Shown here: piece after piece, positions 7,824-18,324 of the stretch
Layout of the letters: every line of letters starts with the position of its first letter
Numbering within the stretch: position 1 is the stretch's first letter
Origin: Corynebacterium comes
GTDB taxonomy: Bacteria; Actinomycetota; Actinomycetes; Mycobacteriales; Mycobacteriaceae
Direction of reading: 5' to 3'
Assembly (NCBI RefSeq): GCF_009734405.1
Contig: NZ_CP046453.1
Coordinates: 744,001 to 808,000, forward strand
DNA: 64,000 bases
Position numbers and translations under genes: made by a program
Notes under the pieces: model-generated
The model's database searches: none
The model's input: the letters and a program-made list of their open reading frames with translations, nothing else
What the model was told of the DNA's origin: nothing

Positions 7824-10328
7824 CTACTCCGGGAGATGGTCCGGCAACACGGTCCCCGGGGTGATCGCCCAGCCGATCAACGCGGCGGAAAGGGGGGCGA
7901 TCACCACCAGCCCCAGAATCAGCCACCAGTCGACGCTGACGTAGCGGATGAGCGACTGGGATGTGAACAGCGCCCCTGCATGGCCCGCGATGAGTCCCAG
8001 GACGGAACCCGACAGCGTGATCAGCGCACCTGCGGAGGCGGTGACGGCCCGGGACAGGTGTGGCGGCGCACCGATGGACTCCAGCAGTGCGTTCCGCTGA
8101 CGCATCTGCCCCACGGACACCAGCAGCACCAGGGTCACGATGAAGATGACGATGCCGGTGACGTAGAACTGTGGGGCCGACTCACGCTCCGGCGGCACGC
8201 CGGGGATGCGGATGTTCGCGTCGATCCCGGAGAGCTCGGTCCGCATCTGCGTGGTGATGGGACGCTCGGCGATGACCATCTCCCCCAGGAACTCCGACCC
8301 GACCCCGAACTGCTCGAAGGCCTCGGGCGTGGGCATCCAGTCCGTGACTGTCTCGGGGAGAATCGGACTGATCCGCAGGGTCACCTTGTTTCCCACGTTC
8401 TCCGTGTCCCCGAAGGGTTCCTTGACTTCGCTCTGCAGCCGGAAGGTCGCCTCCTCGACCTCCACATCGCCGGACACGAGCATCGCGGCGCCGGAGGGCA
8501 TGGTGGCGGGGACGGAGAGGGCGTCGAGAAGCAGCGGAGAAGCGATGACGACAGGGGCGTCGAACAGGGACTGGGGGCCGGGGACCCACACCGGGGGACC
8601 GCAGGGCTCGCCGGCGTTGCAGGGCTCCACCAGCTCAGGTTCGGCGACGAGGAAGGCGTAGCGCGGGGACGACCAGTCGTAGCTGATGCCGTGGACTTCT
8701 ACACGGGTGAGGGGGCCGACGACGTCGGAGATGGCGCTGATCGTCTCCTCGAGCCGAGGTGAGTCCGGCACCGCGATGACCCCGGGCCGGTAGGTCTGTC
8801 TCTCCCACGCTGTGGCACGGTCGTCGAAGGACTCCGACTGGACCATGAAGAACGTCGACAGCGTCACCAGCGCGGCGATGGCCGCGACCGCAGGCATCGA
8901 CCGCAGAGGCTGACGAACCATGTCCCGCGCCGCAAGGCGGGCGGGCAGCGGCCGACTGACCTGAAGCCCGATGAGCCGGACGACGGCGGGTGCGGTGAAG
9001 GCGACGCCGATGAAACCGGTGAGACCGCCGAGCGTGGAGGCCAACGACGCCCAGTTGAGGTCCTCGAAGTTCGGTGGCGGAGGGGACAGCAGGCTGACGC
9101 CGAGGAGGATGAGGGAAGCGACAAGCAGACCGGGCCCCGTCCACACCCACCGCTGTCGTCGCAGCATCCTCCCGGAGGCGGCCTCCGGGACACCGCTGAA
9201 GGCGTCTGCCCGTGCCGCGAGCCAGGCGGGGAGCAGGGTGGCGGCGGTCGAGGCCGCGACCGCCGTTGCCCACACGGCAGGCAGGCCGATCCACGGAATC
9301 TCGACGGGCCAGTCCGGATACTGCCTGAGCCACAGCACGTAGGCGGCGGCGGCGCCGAAGAGGACACCGACGGTGGCGCCGATCAGTCCCGCGAGAGCTC
9401 CGTAGGTCAGCGCAGCCCAGATGATGTGGCGGGGAGCCGCGCCCTGGGCGGACATGAGCGCGAACGTCCGTGACTGCCGGTTCACCGAGATGGCGAAGAC
9501 CGGGGAGAAGAGCTGCACCACAAGCAACGCCACAACCACCCCGGAGACAAGTGTCATCAGCGTCCACAGGAACTCCAACGGCGGATCGACGAGGCCCGGA
9601 GAACGGCCGTCCAGTCCCGCTGCGGACGGTGGGGGAGCGCCGAGGATCTCAGGACTCTGGACGGTGAATCCGACCCCATTCAGCTTCTCGACGTCGTCCC
9701 ACGTCAACGCGCGGGTCCCCTCGAGGTGCCAGACGGCCCACAGGGCGGGGGACGTGCGGAAGGTGGCCGGATCAATGACCGTGGGGTGTGACAGCAGGGC
9801 GTCGGTCCCCGGGGTGTCGCTGGACACCGTCACCTCGACGGTCGTGCCTTCGGCAGTCACGGTGACGGTGTCGCCCTGCGCCACCCCCAGTTGCTCCCGC
9901 TGGGGTGTCGTCAGGCGGATATCCCCGGGGGATGGGGCCTGGGGGACGCCGGGATCCACCTGGGTCAGGGACGTCTGACTCACCGCGCCGGGACTCTCCA
10001 GCGTGGCCGGTCCGGAGACCACCAGCTCCGCGGTGAAGCCGTGAGGAAGAACGTCGAGGAGGATCTCCTGCTGCGGGCGCTCGTCGGCTGCCTTCGAGCA
10101 TTCGTGGGAGTAACCGTCGGGCGACTGCCTGCACTGTCCGCCGATGTACGTCGCGGTGGTGGGTGCGAAGCTCAGCTCGTAGGCGGTGGCACGGGACTCC
10201 TCCCGGACGAGGAAGTAACTGAGCATTGCCGTCGGGATGGCGACGATCAGGACGGCGAGGAGGGACATCAGGGGGTGGCGCAGGGCATCGCGCCGGGTCA
10301 CGCGTATCGACGCCCTGAACGCCCTCAT
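7824..10328 (-). CDS. ABC exporter permease, FtsX/MacB-like, large two-module type
   Basis: 834 residues from the ATG at 10328; the upstream in-frame Met is rejected because this ATG forms a 4-base ATGA overlap with the ATPase stop codon. Layout: membrane segment at about 27-47, a long extracellular loop to about 290, a block of membrane segments, a second loop of about 200 residues, and a final set of membrane spans including LISVGQMRQRNALLESIGAPP-like cytoplasmic text. This is the duplicated FtsX-domain plan of actinobacterial lipoprotein/peptide exporters. Substrate unknown. It forms a two-gene operon with the ATPase upstream. Confidence 0.8.
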   Translation of the reverse strand: MRAFRASIRVTRRDALRHPLMSLLAVLIVAIPTAMLSYFLVREESRATAYELSFAPTTATYIGGQCRQSPDGYSHECSKAADERPQQEILLDVLPHGFTAELVVSGPATLESPGAVSQTSLTQVDPGVPQAPSPGDIRLTTPQREQLGVAQGDTVTVTAEGTTVEVTVSSDTPGTDALLSHPTVIDPATFRTSPALWAVWHLEGTRALTWDDVEKLNGVGFTVQSPEILGAPPPSAAGLDGRSPGLVDPPLEFLWTLMTLVSGVVVALLVVQLFSPVFAISVNRQSRTFALMSAQGAAPRHIIWAALTYGALAGLIGATVGVLFGAAAAYVLWLRQYPDWPVEIPWIGLPAVWATAVAASTAATLLPAWLAARADAFSGVPEAASGRMLRRQRWVWTGPGLLVASLILLGVSLLSPPPPNFEDLNWASLASTLGGLTGFIGVAFTAPAVVRLIGLQVSRPLPARLAARDMVRQPLRSMPAVAAIAALVTLSTFFMVQSESFDDRATAWERQTYRPGVIAVPDSPRLEETISAISDVVGPLTRVEVHGISYDWSSPRYAFLVAEPELVEPCNAGEPCGPPVWVPGPQSLFDAPVVIASPLLLDALSVPATMPSGAAMLVSGDVEVEEATFRLQSEVKEPFGDTENVGNKVTLRISPILPETVTDWMPTPEAFEQFGVGSEFLGEMVIAERPITTQMRTELSGIDANIRIPGVPPERESAPQFYVTGIVIFIVTLVLLVSVGQMRQRNALLESIGAPPHLSRAVTASAGALITLSGSVLGLIAGHAGALFTSQSLIRYVSVDWWLILGLVVIAPLSAALIGWAITPGTVLPDHLPE

Positions 10329-10993
10329 ACCAGCCTGCCGTCCCTGATCCGGACGATCCGGTGTGCCCAGCCTGCGACCTCGGGATCGTGGGTGAGCAGC
10401 AGGCCGGAGCCGCCGGAGTCGATGCAACGACGAAGAGTACTGAGAACCAGGTTGCCGGTCGTCAGATCCAGATCGCCGGTGGGTTCATCGGCGAGCAGCA
10501 CTGTGCGCGGGCCGATGAGGGCACGGGCGATGGCGGCGAGCTGGGACTGGCCGTCGGAGATCTCATCGGGGAACCGCTTTCCCATGCCCTCAAGTCCCAC
10601 GCCGGCAAGCGCTTCCTCTATACCTGTGGCCCGTGTGTTGTCGAGCTCCAGGGGCAGGGCGATGTTCTCGGCGAGCGTCAGGGTGGGGATCAGGTTGTGG
10701 CTCTGGAACACCAGGCCGATCCTCCGTCGGCGGGCCTCGGCCGCCCGGGCGCGGGTGAGGTGCGAGACGTCGACGCCTTCGAGGAGCACGCGCCCGGACG
10801 TGGGTGGCCGGAGGAGACCAGCGACGTGGAGCAGGGTCGACTTACCCGAACCTGAGGGGCCCACCACGGCAACGAGCTCGCCCGGGCTGACGGCGAGAGA
10901 GACCTCGTCCAGGGCGATGACAGTACGTTCGCCGCTACCGAGCAGACAGGAGACACTCTGTAATTCAAGGGGGTACCGGGAACCGGGGGACAT
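10325..10993 (-). CDS. ABC exporter ATPase, LolD/MacB-like
   Basis: 222 residues. Walker A GPSGSGKST is at about 43-51, Q-loop VFQSHN, Walker B VLLADEPTGDLD, and H-loop LLTHDPE. The ABC signature is unusual: EISDGQSQLAAIARAL in place of the usual LSGGQ-QR-AIARAL, with the first Gly replaced by Asp. The protein pairs with the permease encoded immediately downstream (ATGA overlap) and should power it from the cytoplasmic face. No ribosome site better than GGGGGA precedes the ATG. Confidence 0.85.
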   Translation of the reverse strand: MSPGSRYPLELQSVSCLLGSGERTVIALDEVSLAVSPGELVAVVGPSGSGKSTLLHVAGLLRPPTSGRVLLEGVDVSHLTRARAAEARRRRIGLVFQSHNLIPTLTLAENIALPLELDNTRATGIEEALAGVGLEGMGKRFPDEISDGQSQLAAIARALIGPRTVLLADEPTGDLDLTTGNLVLSTLRRCIDSGGSGLLLTHDPEVAGWAHRIVRIRDGRLV

Positions 10994-11130
10994 GGCTCAT
11001 GCCTTCGTCAGTGCGGGCCTGGTGCTCATGGCGGACTCCTGCCGATTGACGTGCCCCGGGTGGAACCCGGCTTCTGAAAATGAGATTAGCCGGGGTTCCG
11101 GTACCCCAGTAGGGGTGGGGCATAACAAAA

Positions 11131-11156
11131 GGGACCCGACCTGATGGTCGGGTCCC
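11131..11156 (-). terminator. Rho-independent terminator after the second M23 gene
   Basis: Perfect 11-bp stem (gggacccgacc / ggtcgggtccc) with a 4-base loop. Read on the minus strand it is followed by TTTTGTTATG, so it fits the end of the 11179-11928 transcript. Confidence 0.85.
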
Positions 11157-11178
11157 GAAATTAAAGGAAAGGGTGAAG

Positions 11179-11928
11179 CTACTGGATGGTGACGCCGCGC
11201 TCCGCGAACCACGGAACCGGGTCGACCGCGCCGTTGCCGGAGGGGTGGATCTCGAAGTGGAGGTGGGAACCGGTGGAAAAACCGCGGCTACCCATGCCGG
11301 CGATGTTCTGGCCGGCGTGGACGCGCTCACCGACGCCGACGGCGAGGGTTTCCATGTGGCCGTAAACGGAGACCGCACCGTCGTCGTGCTGGACGCGGAT
11401 CCACTGGCCGTAGCCGGAGGCCGGACCGGAGTCGATGACGGTGCCGTCCATGATCGCGAGGATCGGGGTGCCAACGGCGTTGGCGATGTCGATGCCTGCG
11501 TGGAGGGTGCCCCAGCGCGGGCCGTAACCGGAGGTGAATGCACCCTCGGCCGGCTTGGCCACGGAGGGGGCGCGGAGGGCCTGGTCGACCTCGGCGCGCA
11601 CGTTGCTGTACTCGACGGCCTTGGTCAGCTGGTCGGCCAGACCGGCGACCGGCTTGTACTCGGCGATGCTGAGGATCTGCGGTGCAACCTCGGAGGAGGT
11701 GGCGGCGATGTCCGCGGCGTTGGCAGCGAGCTCGATCTGCGGGGTGGCAGCGGTGGCGGACTGCTCCGGAGCCTGCGCCTGGATCTGCGCGGCTGCTGCG
11801 CCGCCGATGCCGGCGGTGGATACTGCACCGGTTGCTACGGCGACGAGGGCGATACGGCCCTTCGTCGTCTGCGAGGAGGTGATCCTGCGGTGCCTGCCTG
11901 CTGCCGATCGCTGAGCCTGCTGTCGCAT
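11179..11928 (-). CDS. Secreted M23 (LytM-type) peptidoglycan endopeptidase
   Basis: 249 residues. An Arg-rich N-terminus (MRQQAQRSAAGRHRRITSSQ) leads to a hydrophobic segment at about 25-45 ending in AAAAQ, a signal peptide or anchor. A central helical region of about 70 residues precedes the M23 domain with LHAGIDIAN (H-x3-D), VYGHM and GSHLHFEI zinc-binding motifs. It probably cleaves wall peptides during growth or division. It corresponds in position to M. tuberculosis Rv0950c beside pcrA/uvrD1. Its upstream region holds GTTACC-type repeats also seen before rpf2. Confidence 0.9.
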   Translation of the reverse strand: MRQQAQRSAAGRHRRITSSQTTKGRIALVAVATGAVSTAGIGGAAAAQIQAQAPEQSATAATPQIELAANAADIAATSSEVAPQILSIAEYKPVAGLADQLTKAVEYSNVRAEVDQALRAPSVAKPAEGAFTSGYGPRWGTLHAGIDIANAVGTPILAIMDGTVIDSGPASGYGQWIRVQHDDGAVSVYGHMETLAVGVGERVHAGQNIAGMGSRGFSTGSHLHFEIHPSGNGAVDPVPWFAERGVTIQ

Positions 11929-11984
11929 GAAGCCTTCTTCCGTTGGTTGTCACAGCCATTGGGTTACGTGATTGTGACCGCTTT

Positions 11985-12004
11985 GTTATCTACGATCGGT
12001 AACA
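11985..12004 (-). promoter_or_regulatory. TGTTACCG-N6-ATAAC motif upstream of M23 gene, MtrA-like candidate
   Basis: The minus strand reads TGTTACCGATCGTAGATAAC about 60 bases before the M23 start. A very similar element, TGTTACCGTACTGTGATTAAC, lies upstream of rpf2. In C. glutamicum MtrA is known to control wall hydrolases and rpf2; assigning these sites to MtrA is inference from gene function and the shared sequence. Confidence 0.35.
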
Positions 12005-12146
12005 ATAGCGTCTCGGTTCCGCCGTGGCAACCGAAGTTCTCAAAAAGAACTATTGATCGCTCCTGGCGCCACGAGTGTTACATCCCGGCCTTTCCCGGTC
12101 GCGCCATCGGGTTGCCGACGAACGGTCGTGGCAGAGTTGTGGGGTG

Positions 12147-13571
12147 ATGAGCAAGAAGACCAGCCCCCAGACCAGGCCCGGTCGGCGCCCTCGCAGGATT
12201 CGCGCCGGCGGCACAACCGCAGGTCTCAAGGACATTCCGAGGCCAACGCAGGAGAAGCCGGCACCTGGCGGACTCAAGGGAAGACTGCGCCGTTATCTCC
12301 CGGTGGCTGCGGTCCCCAATGCGGTCGTAGTGCTCGGCATCATCGTGATGGCGCTCGTCGGTCTGCTGTTCAGCGGCACCTCCCTGGCTGCCCTGCCGGC
12401 GACGATCGCGCAGCTGTGGCTCATTCTCAATCTCGTCCCGGTTTCGGCCGACGGGATTGTTCTCGGGGTGCTGCCGTTGCTCCCCGCGATGGGACTGATC
12501 GCGCTCATCGCCCGGCGGGTTCGTGTGGCGGTGCGCGAGCGGGTGAGCATGGCGGACCTGCTGGTGCTGTCGATCAGCACCCTGGCCGTCCCACTGGTGC
12601 TCACCCTCATCGCCGGCGCAATGATGTGGGACGCAGGCCGGGTCTTCGACGTCGGCGCGCCTCCGTTGGGGCACGCGGTCGCCCGGACGCTGCTCGTCCA
12701 CCTCATCGCGTTGGCCATCGGCATGGGCGGAAAGCTGTGGCGCGCCCTGCTGCGCCGTTACCGGGCCCCCGATTGGCTTGTCGACGCCGCGACCGCCGCC
12801 GTCCGCATCCTCCTTCTCCTCTCCGCAGCCTCCCTGGTGATCCTGCTGGTCCTGCTGGCTGTCGGTTGGCCGCGTCAGGTTGAACTCGCGGGTCTGTACG
12901 GAACCTCCGGTGGTGTCCTGGGTACTGCACTGCTCAGCCTGTTGTATCTGCCGAATGCCGTCATTGCGGTGATCACCGTCATCCTGGGTTCGGAGTTCCA
13001 CCTGGGCGCCGCCTCCGTCTCCCTCTACGCGATCGATCTCACGGAGCTGCCGCTGCTGCCGCTGATGGCACTCATACCGGCCTGGGCGCATCCGTGGTCG
13101 ATTCTGCTCCTGCTGGTCACCTCGATCACCGTGGCCTACGTCCTGGGCAGTGCCCGTTTCACGGTGGCACAGACCCTGGCGACGAGTGTGATCATCGCCG
13201 TTCTGCTGCTCGTGGGGGGTTACCTCACCTGGGGGGAAATCGGTCATCTGGGCACGGGCGGCCCGATGGTCTGGTTGACCGCAGGGCTGGCCTTCGCCTG
13301 GACCGCCGGTATCGGCGTGGCTGCCGCACTTCTCGGCCGGCTCGCCGACCGCCGTGCCCCCGCAGTGACCGGAGAGCCGGAAGAACACCCCACGGAGCCG
13401 ACGGACTCTGAGCCCGCGGAGTTCGTCGACGGTGAGATCGTCGACGTCGAGGACGCGCCCGAGGACGAGTCCGAGGACGCGCCTGAAGACGCGGGTGAGG
13501 TGGAGGCCGTAACCAGCACGGAAAAGGCGGAAGATAACGTTAAAGCCGAAGATACGGAACACAGGGACTAA
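12147..13571 (+). CDS. DUF6350 polytopic membrane protein with acidic C-terminal tail
   Basis: 474 residues from ATG 12147 (GGGGTG upstream; an in-frame ATG at 12075 would extend into the divergent promoter region). A basic cytoplasmic N-terminus of about 60 residues (KKTSPQTRPGRRPRR) is followed by roughly ten hydrophobic segments, then a tail of about 75 residues dominated by Glu and Asp, with the repeat EDESEDAPEDAGE near the end. It sits just upstream of purN-purH, matching the position of Rv0955 in M. tuberculosis. Molecular role unknown. Confidence 0.8.
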   Translation: MSKKTSPQTRPGRRPRRIRAGGTTAGLKDIPRPTQEKPAPGGLKGRLRRYLPVAAVPNAVVVLGIIVMALVGLLFSGTSLAALPATIAQLWLILNLVPVSADGIVLGVLPLLPAMGLIALIARRVRVAVRERVSMADLLVLSISTLAVPLVLTLIAGAMMWDAGRVFDVGAPPLGHAVARTLLVHLIALAIGMGGKLWRALLRRYRAPDWLVDAATAAVRILLLLSAASLVILLVLLAVGWPRQVELAGLYGTSGGVLGTALLSLLYLPNAVIAVITVILGSEFHLGAASVSLYAIDLTELPLLPLMALIPAWAHPWSILLLLVTSITVAYVLGSARFTVAQTLATSVIIAVLLLVGGYLTWGEIGHLGTGGPMVWLTAGLAFAWTAGIGVAAALLGRLADRRAPAVTGEPEEHPTEPTDSEPAEFVDGEIVDVEDAPEDESEDAPEDAGEVEAVTSTEKAEDNVKAEDTEHRD

Positions 13572-13574
13572 GAT
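13569..13574 (+). promoter_or_regulatory. -10 hexamer TAAGAT, candidate leaderless promoter of purN
   Basis: TAAGAT overlaps the TAA stop of the upstream gene and ends 7 bases before the GTG of purN. There is no Shine-Dalgarno sequence at normal spacing, so either read-through or a leaderless start would serve purN. Confidence 0.3.
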
Positions 13575-13581
13575 CAGGCGA

Positions 13582-14194
13582 GTGACTTCCACCCTCGATC
13601 CGAACATCCCCCACGACGACCCCTTGGAGGTCGTCGTACTTGTTTCCGGCAGCGGCACACTACTGCAGGCCATCCTGGACAACCAGGACGGCCACTACCG
13701 GGTTTCCCGTGTCATCGCTGATGTGCCCTGTGCGGCGCTGGAGCGTGCGGAACAGGCGGGCGTCGAAACGCGGGTAGTGGAGCTCGGTTCTGACCGCGCT
13801 GCCTGGAATGTCACGCTCGCCGACGTCATCGCGGAGGTCAACCCGGACGTCGTTGTCTCGGCCGGGTTCATGAAGATCCTCGGCGCAGGCGTCCTCGACC
13901 GCTTCGGCGGAAGCATCATCAACACCCACCCGGCGCTGCTGCCGTCGTTCCCCGGGGCTCACGCCGTCCGCGACGCGCTTGCCCACGGGGTGAAGGTCAC
14001 CGGCACCACCGTCCATTTCATCGACGCGGGCGTGGACACCGGCCCGATCATCGCCCAGGCAGCGGTCGAGGTGGAACCCGGGGACACGGAAAGTTCCCTC
14101 CACGAGCGGATCAAGAAGATCGAACGGCAGCTCATCGTGTCGGTGCTGCGCTCGGCAACCATCGACGAGACCACCAGGAAGGTTGAGTTCATCC

Positions 14195-14202
<8 letters not shown>
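13582..14202 (+). CDS. purN: Phosphoribosylglycinamide formyltransferase 1
   Basis: 206 residues from GTG 13582. It transfers the formyl group of 10-formyl-THF to GAR in de novo purine synthesis. Seen: [14 protein letters not shown] phosphate-binding loop, SAGFMKILG, the catalytic [13 protein letters not shown] block (Asn-His pair) and [17 protein letters not shown] with the conserved Asp. It is translationally coupled to purH: the last 8 bases overlap the purH start. Confidence 0.95.
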
Positions 14203-15772
<1,570 letters not shown>

Positions 15773-15793
15773 TATCTGCCCGTAGTTCCTGTT

Positions 15794-15829
15794 CATCGCC
15801 CCGCGGTTCTGAGGAACCGCGGGGCGATG
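15794..15829 (+). terminator. Hairpin terminator after purH
   Basis: A perfect 16-bp inverted repeat (catcgccccgcggttc / gaaccgcggggcgatg) with a TGAG loop starts 21 bases after the purH stop. The tail is only weakly T-rich (TGCTGTTC), so it may be an imperfect Rho-independent terminator or a 3' stabiliser. Confidence 0.65.
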
Positions 15830-15994
15830 TGCTGTTCGGGGTGAGGGTCGCGCAGGGTCGGTGACACGCCTACGGACTTCCGGTGAGACGCGATTCACCC
15901 CTCCGAACAGGATGGCGGGGCTTCGGCGCCTCCCGAGGTCCCGCACGCACGTTAGAATCAGGGGACCACTGGTTATAACCGGAAGAAGGTCCTG

Positions 15995-16573
15995 ATGGCC
16001 GCAGACATGTACCAGGGCGGATGGTCGCAGACGCCGCAGCAGCAGGGCCAGCCCCCGCGATCCCCCTCGAACACGGCGGTCTGGGTTCTCGTGGCGCTTC
16101 TGTCGGTGATCGTGCTCGCCGGCGCGGCCGGGGGAATCTGGTGGTTGATCTCGTCCCGGCAGCAAACGTCCCAGGAGGGGACTCCGGTGACAGTCACCGC
16201 AACCGCAACCGCACCGGCACAGCCGATGCTCACGGCACCGGCCCCCGCACCGGCCCCCGCACCCGCACCGGCACCGGCACCCGCACCGGCACCCGCACCC
16301 GCACCGGCACCGGCCGCCGGAGTGCCCGGCACATTGATCCGGTCGGGCGGATACCTGGAGAACGTCCGGGTCGGTTCCGCCAACACTTCGGAGGCGTTCG
16401 CACTGAACGTCTGGCGTGCCTACCTGGACAATCTGGCGATGGGCGGAGCGTACAACGCCACGGTGTACGCCTACAGCCCGGCCACCGGGGAGTGGTACGC
16501 GATGGACTGCCGGGAAACAGGAATCTTCGTCACCTGCACAGGTGGCAACAACGCCGTGGTCTACCTCTCGTGA
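15995..16573 (+). CDS. Single-pass membrane protein with Ala-Pro repeat stalk
   Basis: 192 residues. A short Gln/Pro-rich cytoplasmic N-terminus is followed by one membrane segment at about 29-52 (VWVLVALLSVIVLAGAAGG), a Thr-rich stretch, 13 uninterrupted Ala-Pro dipeptides at residues 81-106, and an extracytoplasmic domain of about 80 residues with two Cys that could pair. The Ala-Pro stretch should act as a stiff spacer through the wall. The stop overlaps the GTG of the lipoprotein gene (GTGA), so the two are co-translated. GGAAGAAGG is a good ribosome site. No family recognised. Confidence 0.7.
   Translation: MAADMYQGGWSQTPQQQGQPPRSPSNTAVWVLVALLSVIVLAGAAGGIWWLISSRQQTSQEGTPVTVTATATAPAQPMLTAPAPAPAPAPAPAPAPAPAPAPAPAPAAGVPGTLIRSGGYLENVRVGSANTSEAFALNVWRAYLDNLAMGGAYNATVYAYSPATGEWYAMDCRETGIFVTCTGGNNAVVYLS
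16235..16312 (+). repeat. In-frame GCNCCN hexanucleotide repeat encoding (Ala-Pro)13
   Basis: 78 bases of alternating Ala and Pro codons (mixtures of gcaccg, gcaccc, gccccc). All units are 6 bases, so slippage would change the stalk length without shifting frame. Confidence 0.9.
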
Positions 16574-17421
16574 GAAAGCTCCCGGCTGCGGCCCTGGTGT
16601 CTGCCCTCACCCTCGTCGGCTGCACCGTCCCGCCGGAGACCGACCCTCCCCGGTCGACCGAGACGGTGTGGGTTACGCCCGCCCCTCAGCCGCATCCGCC
16701 GGAACTTGCCCCGCCCGGAATCCCACCGGTGCAGGCCGCGGTGGACCGGGTTCTGGCGCGGTACGGTGGGGAGGCGGAAATCGCGGTTTTCGACGGCACG
16801 CAGGCGCAGTCAGCGGGCGGTGTTGATGACGCCCCCGCCTGGTCGACCATCAAGATCCCCGTCGCGGTCGCCGCGCTGCGCCGCAACCCCGGACTGGCGG
16901 ACACTGTCCGGGCGGCCGTCACGGTTTCGGACAACCAGGCTGCGGATCAGCTCTGGGCCTCCCTCGGTACCCCGGCGGAGGCCGGGGCAGCCACCCGGGC
17001 GGTCCTCGCCGAAACCGGGGTGCATACGGCGGTCCAGTTCTCGGTCGTGCGCCCCGAGTTCAGCAGCTACGGACAGACCCGCTGGACCCCCGCAGACCAG
17101 GCGCGTTTCGCGGCGGCCCTGCCCTGTCTGGCGGGGGCGGAACCCGTGCTCGCGGCCATGGGGCAGATTTCCCAGGGCCAGGACTATGGCCTGGGTACTC
17201 TTCCCGGCGCACGCTACAAGGGCGGCTGGGGGCCGGGTACCGACGGCAAATACGTGGTCCGCCAGTTCGGGCTGCTGCCCGCCGACGGCGGACAGACGGT
17301 GAGCGCGGTGGCCCTCGTCGTGCGCCCGGCTTCCGGCCTGTACGCGGACGGCCAGGCCATGCTCACTGAACTGGCCGGGCAGCTCACCGCACTGCCGACG
17401 GTCGACTGCCGCACCCCCTGA
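16570..17421 (+). CDS. Lipoprotein with class A beta-lactamase-like serine hydrolase fold
   Basis: 283 residues from GTG 16570. A short signal peptide ends in a lipobox LTLVGC at about residues 13-18, so the mature protein is lipid-anchored outside the membrane. The catalytic domain shows S-x-x-K as WSTIKIPVAV, SDN as VSDNQAADQLW, and a KGG triad (YKGGWG) where beta-lactamases have KTG. This suits a penicillin-interacting or beta-lactamase-related enzyme; mycobacterial lipoproteins such as LppW look similar. Whether it hydrolyses beta-lactams or cell-wall peptides cannot be told. It is coupled to the Ala-Pro membrane protein upstream. Confidence 0.72.
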   Translation: MRKLPAAALVSALTLVGCTVPPETDPPRSTETVWVTPAPQPHPPELAPPGIPPVQAAVDRVLARYGGEAEIAVFDGTQAQSAGGVDDAPAWSTIKIPVAVAALRRNPGLADTVRAAVTVSDNQAADQLWASLGTPAEAGAATRAVLAETGVHTAVQFSVVRPEFSSYGQTRWTPADQARFAAALPCLAGAEPVLAAMGQISQGQDYGLGTLPGARYKGGWGPGTDGKYVVRQFGLLPADGGQTVSAVALVVRPASGLYADGQAMLTELAGQLTALPTVDCRTP

Positions 17422-17466
17422 ACCCGCCCGGCCCTGCGGCAGCTGGGGACGGCATAATGGACGGCC

Positions 17467-18324
17467 ATGACATCCCATCTCATCGGACCGGCGCTCCTCT
17501 TCGCTCCGGCCCACCGCGTAGAACTCATCCCGAAGGCCTACGGACGGGCGGACACGGTCATCATCGACCTGGAGGACGGCGCCGGCACCGGCGACCGCAC
17601 CGCGATGCACGACAACGTGCGCAACGCCGACCCCGATCTCACACGCACGATCCTGCGCACAATCGGCCCCGATTCCGAGGGGTTCGCCGCAGACGTCGCG
17701 CTGGCCCGGGAACTGGGTATCCGGACCGTGATGGTGCCGAAAGTGCGCGCGAGCCTCCCTGTGGAGCTGGACGGGCTCGACGTCATCGCGATGATTGAGA
17801 CTCCCCAGGCGCTGGTGAACATCCGCGAGATCGTGACCCTGGAGAACGTGGTGGGGCTGTTCTGGGGCGCGGAGGACCTCATCGCCCTGCTCGGCGGGAC
17901 CCACTCCCGCCGACAGTCCGACGAGGACGGCCCAGGGGTCTACCGCGATGTCATCCGGCACGCGCGTTCGCAGGTACTCATCCATGCTGCGGCTGCCGGG
18001 AAGTTCGCCGTCGATGCCATCCACGCAGATTTCCGGGACACCGGGGGACAGCTCGCCGAGGCGATGGACGCCGCGCGCTCCGGGTTCGCCGGCACTGCCT
18101 GCATCCATCCGTCACAGGTGGCGGCGGTGCGTCAGGCTTTCCGGCCGGAGCCGGAACAGGTGGAGTGGGCGCGCCGGGTCATCGACGGCGCGCAGGAGCA
18201 CCCGGGGGCCTTCCAGGTGGACGGCATGATGATCGACGCCCCGCTGCTCAGCCAGGCAGAGCGCATCCTCGCCCGCGCCGGGGCCATTTATTCCGGCTCA
18301 GTGAAAAGCAGGACCTCCCCATGA
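17467..18324 (+). CDS. HpcH/HpaI aldolase family, CitE-like lyase
   Basis: 285 residues. Seen: LIIDLEDG-like VIIDLEDGAG, VPKVRA, IAMIETPQALVNIREI, LFWGAEDLIALLGG and GTACIHPSQV, the TIM-barrel CitE motifs with the metal-binding Glu and Asp. CitE-like proteins cleave or hydrate acyl-CoAs such as citramalyl- or malyl-CoA; no citrate lyase alpha or gamma subunit is nearby, so a free-standing CoA lyase or thioesterase is more likely. A CATAAT hexamer lies 8 bases before the ATG. Its 3' end includes one copy of a 52-bp direct repeat, and its C-terminus (GAIYSGSVKSRTSP) replaces the ending preserved in the second copy. Confidence 0.82.
   Translation: MTSHLIGPALLFAPAHRVELIPKAYGRADTVIIDLEDGAGTGDRTAMHDNVRNADPDLTRTILRTIGPDSEGFAADVALARELGIRTVMVPKVRASLPVELDGLDVIAMIETPQALVNIREIVTLENVVGLFWGAEDLIALLGGTHSRRQSDEDGPGVYRDVIRHARSQVLIHAAAAGKFAVDAIHADFRDTGGQLAEAMDAARSGFAGTACIHPSQVAAVRQAFRPEPEQVEWARRVIDGAQEHPGAFQVDGMMIDAPLLSQAERILARAGAIYSGSVKSRTSP
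18227..18278 (+). repeat. 52-bp direct repeat, copy 1 (inside the citE-like 3' end)
   Basis: Exact match to 19092-19143. It encodes MIDAPLLSQAERILARA in the frame of the CitE-like protein. Confidence 0.95.

Noticed and set aside
16235..16312. Repeat tract as a CRISPR array
   Set aside because: Units are 6 bp, contiguous, in frame in a coding sequence, with no spacers or cas genes.
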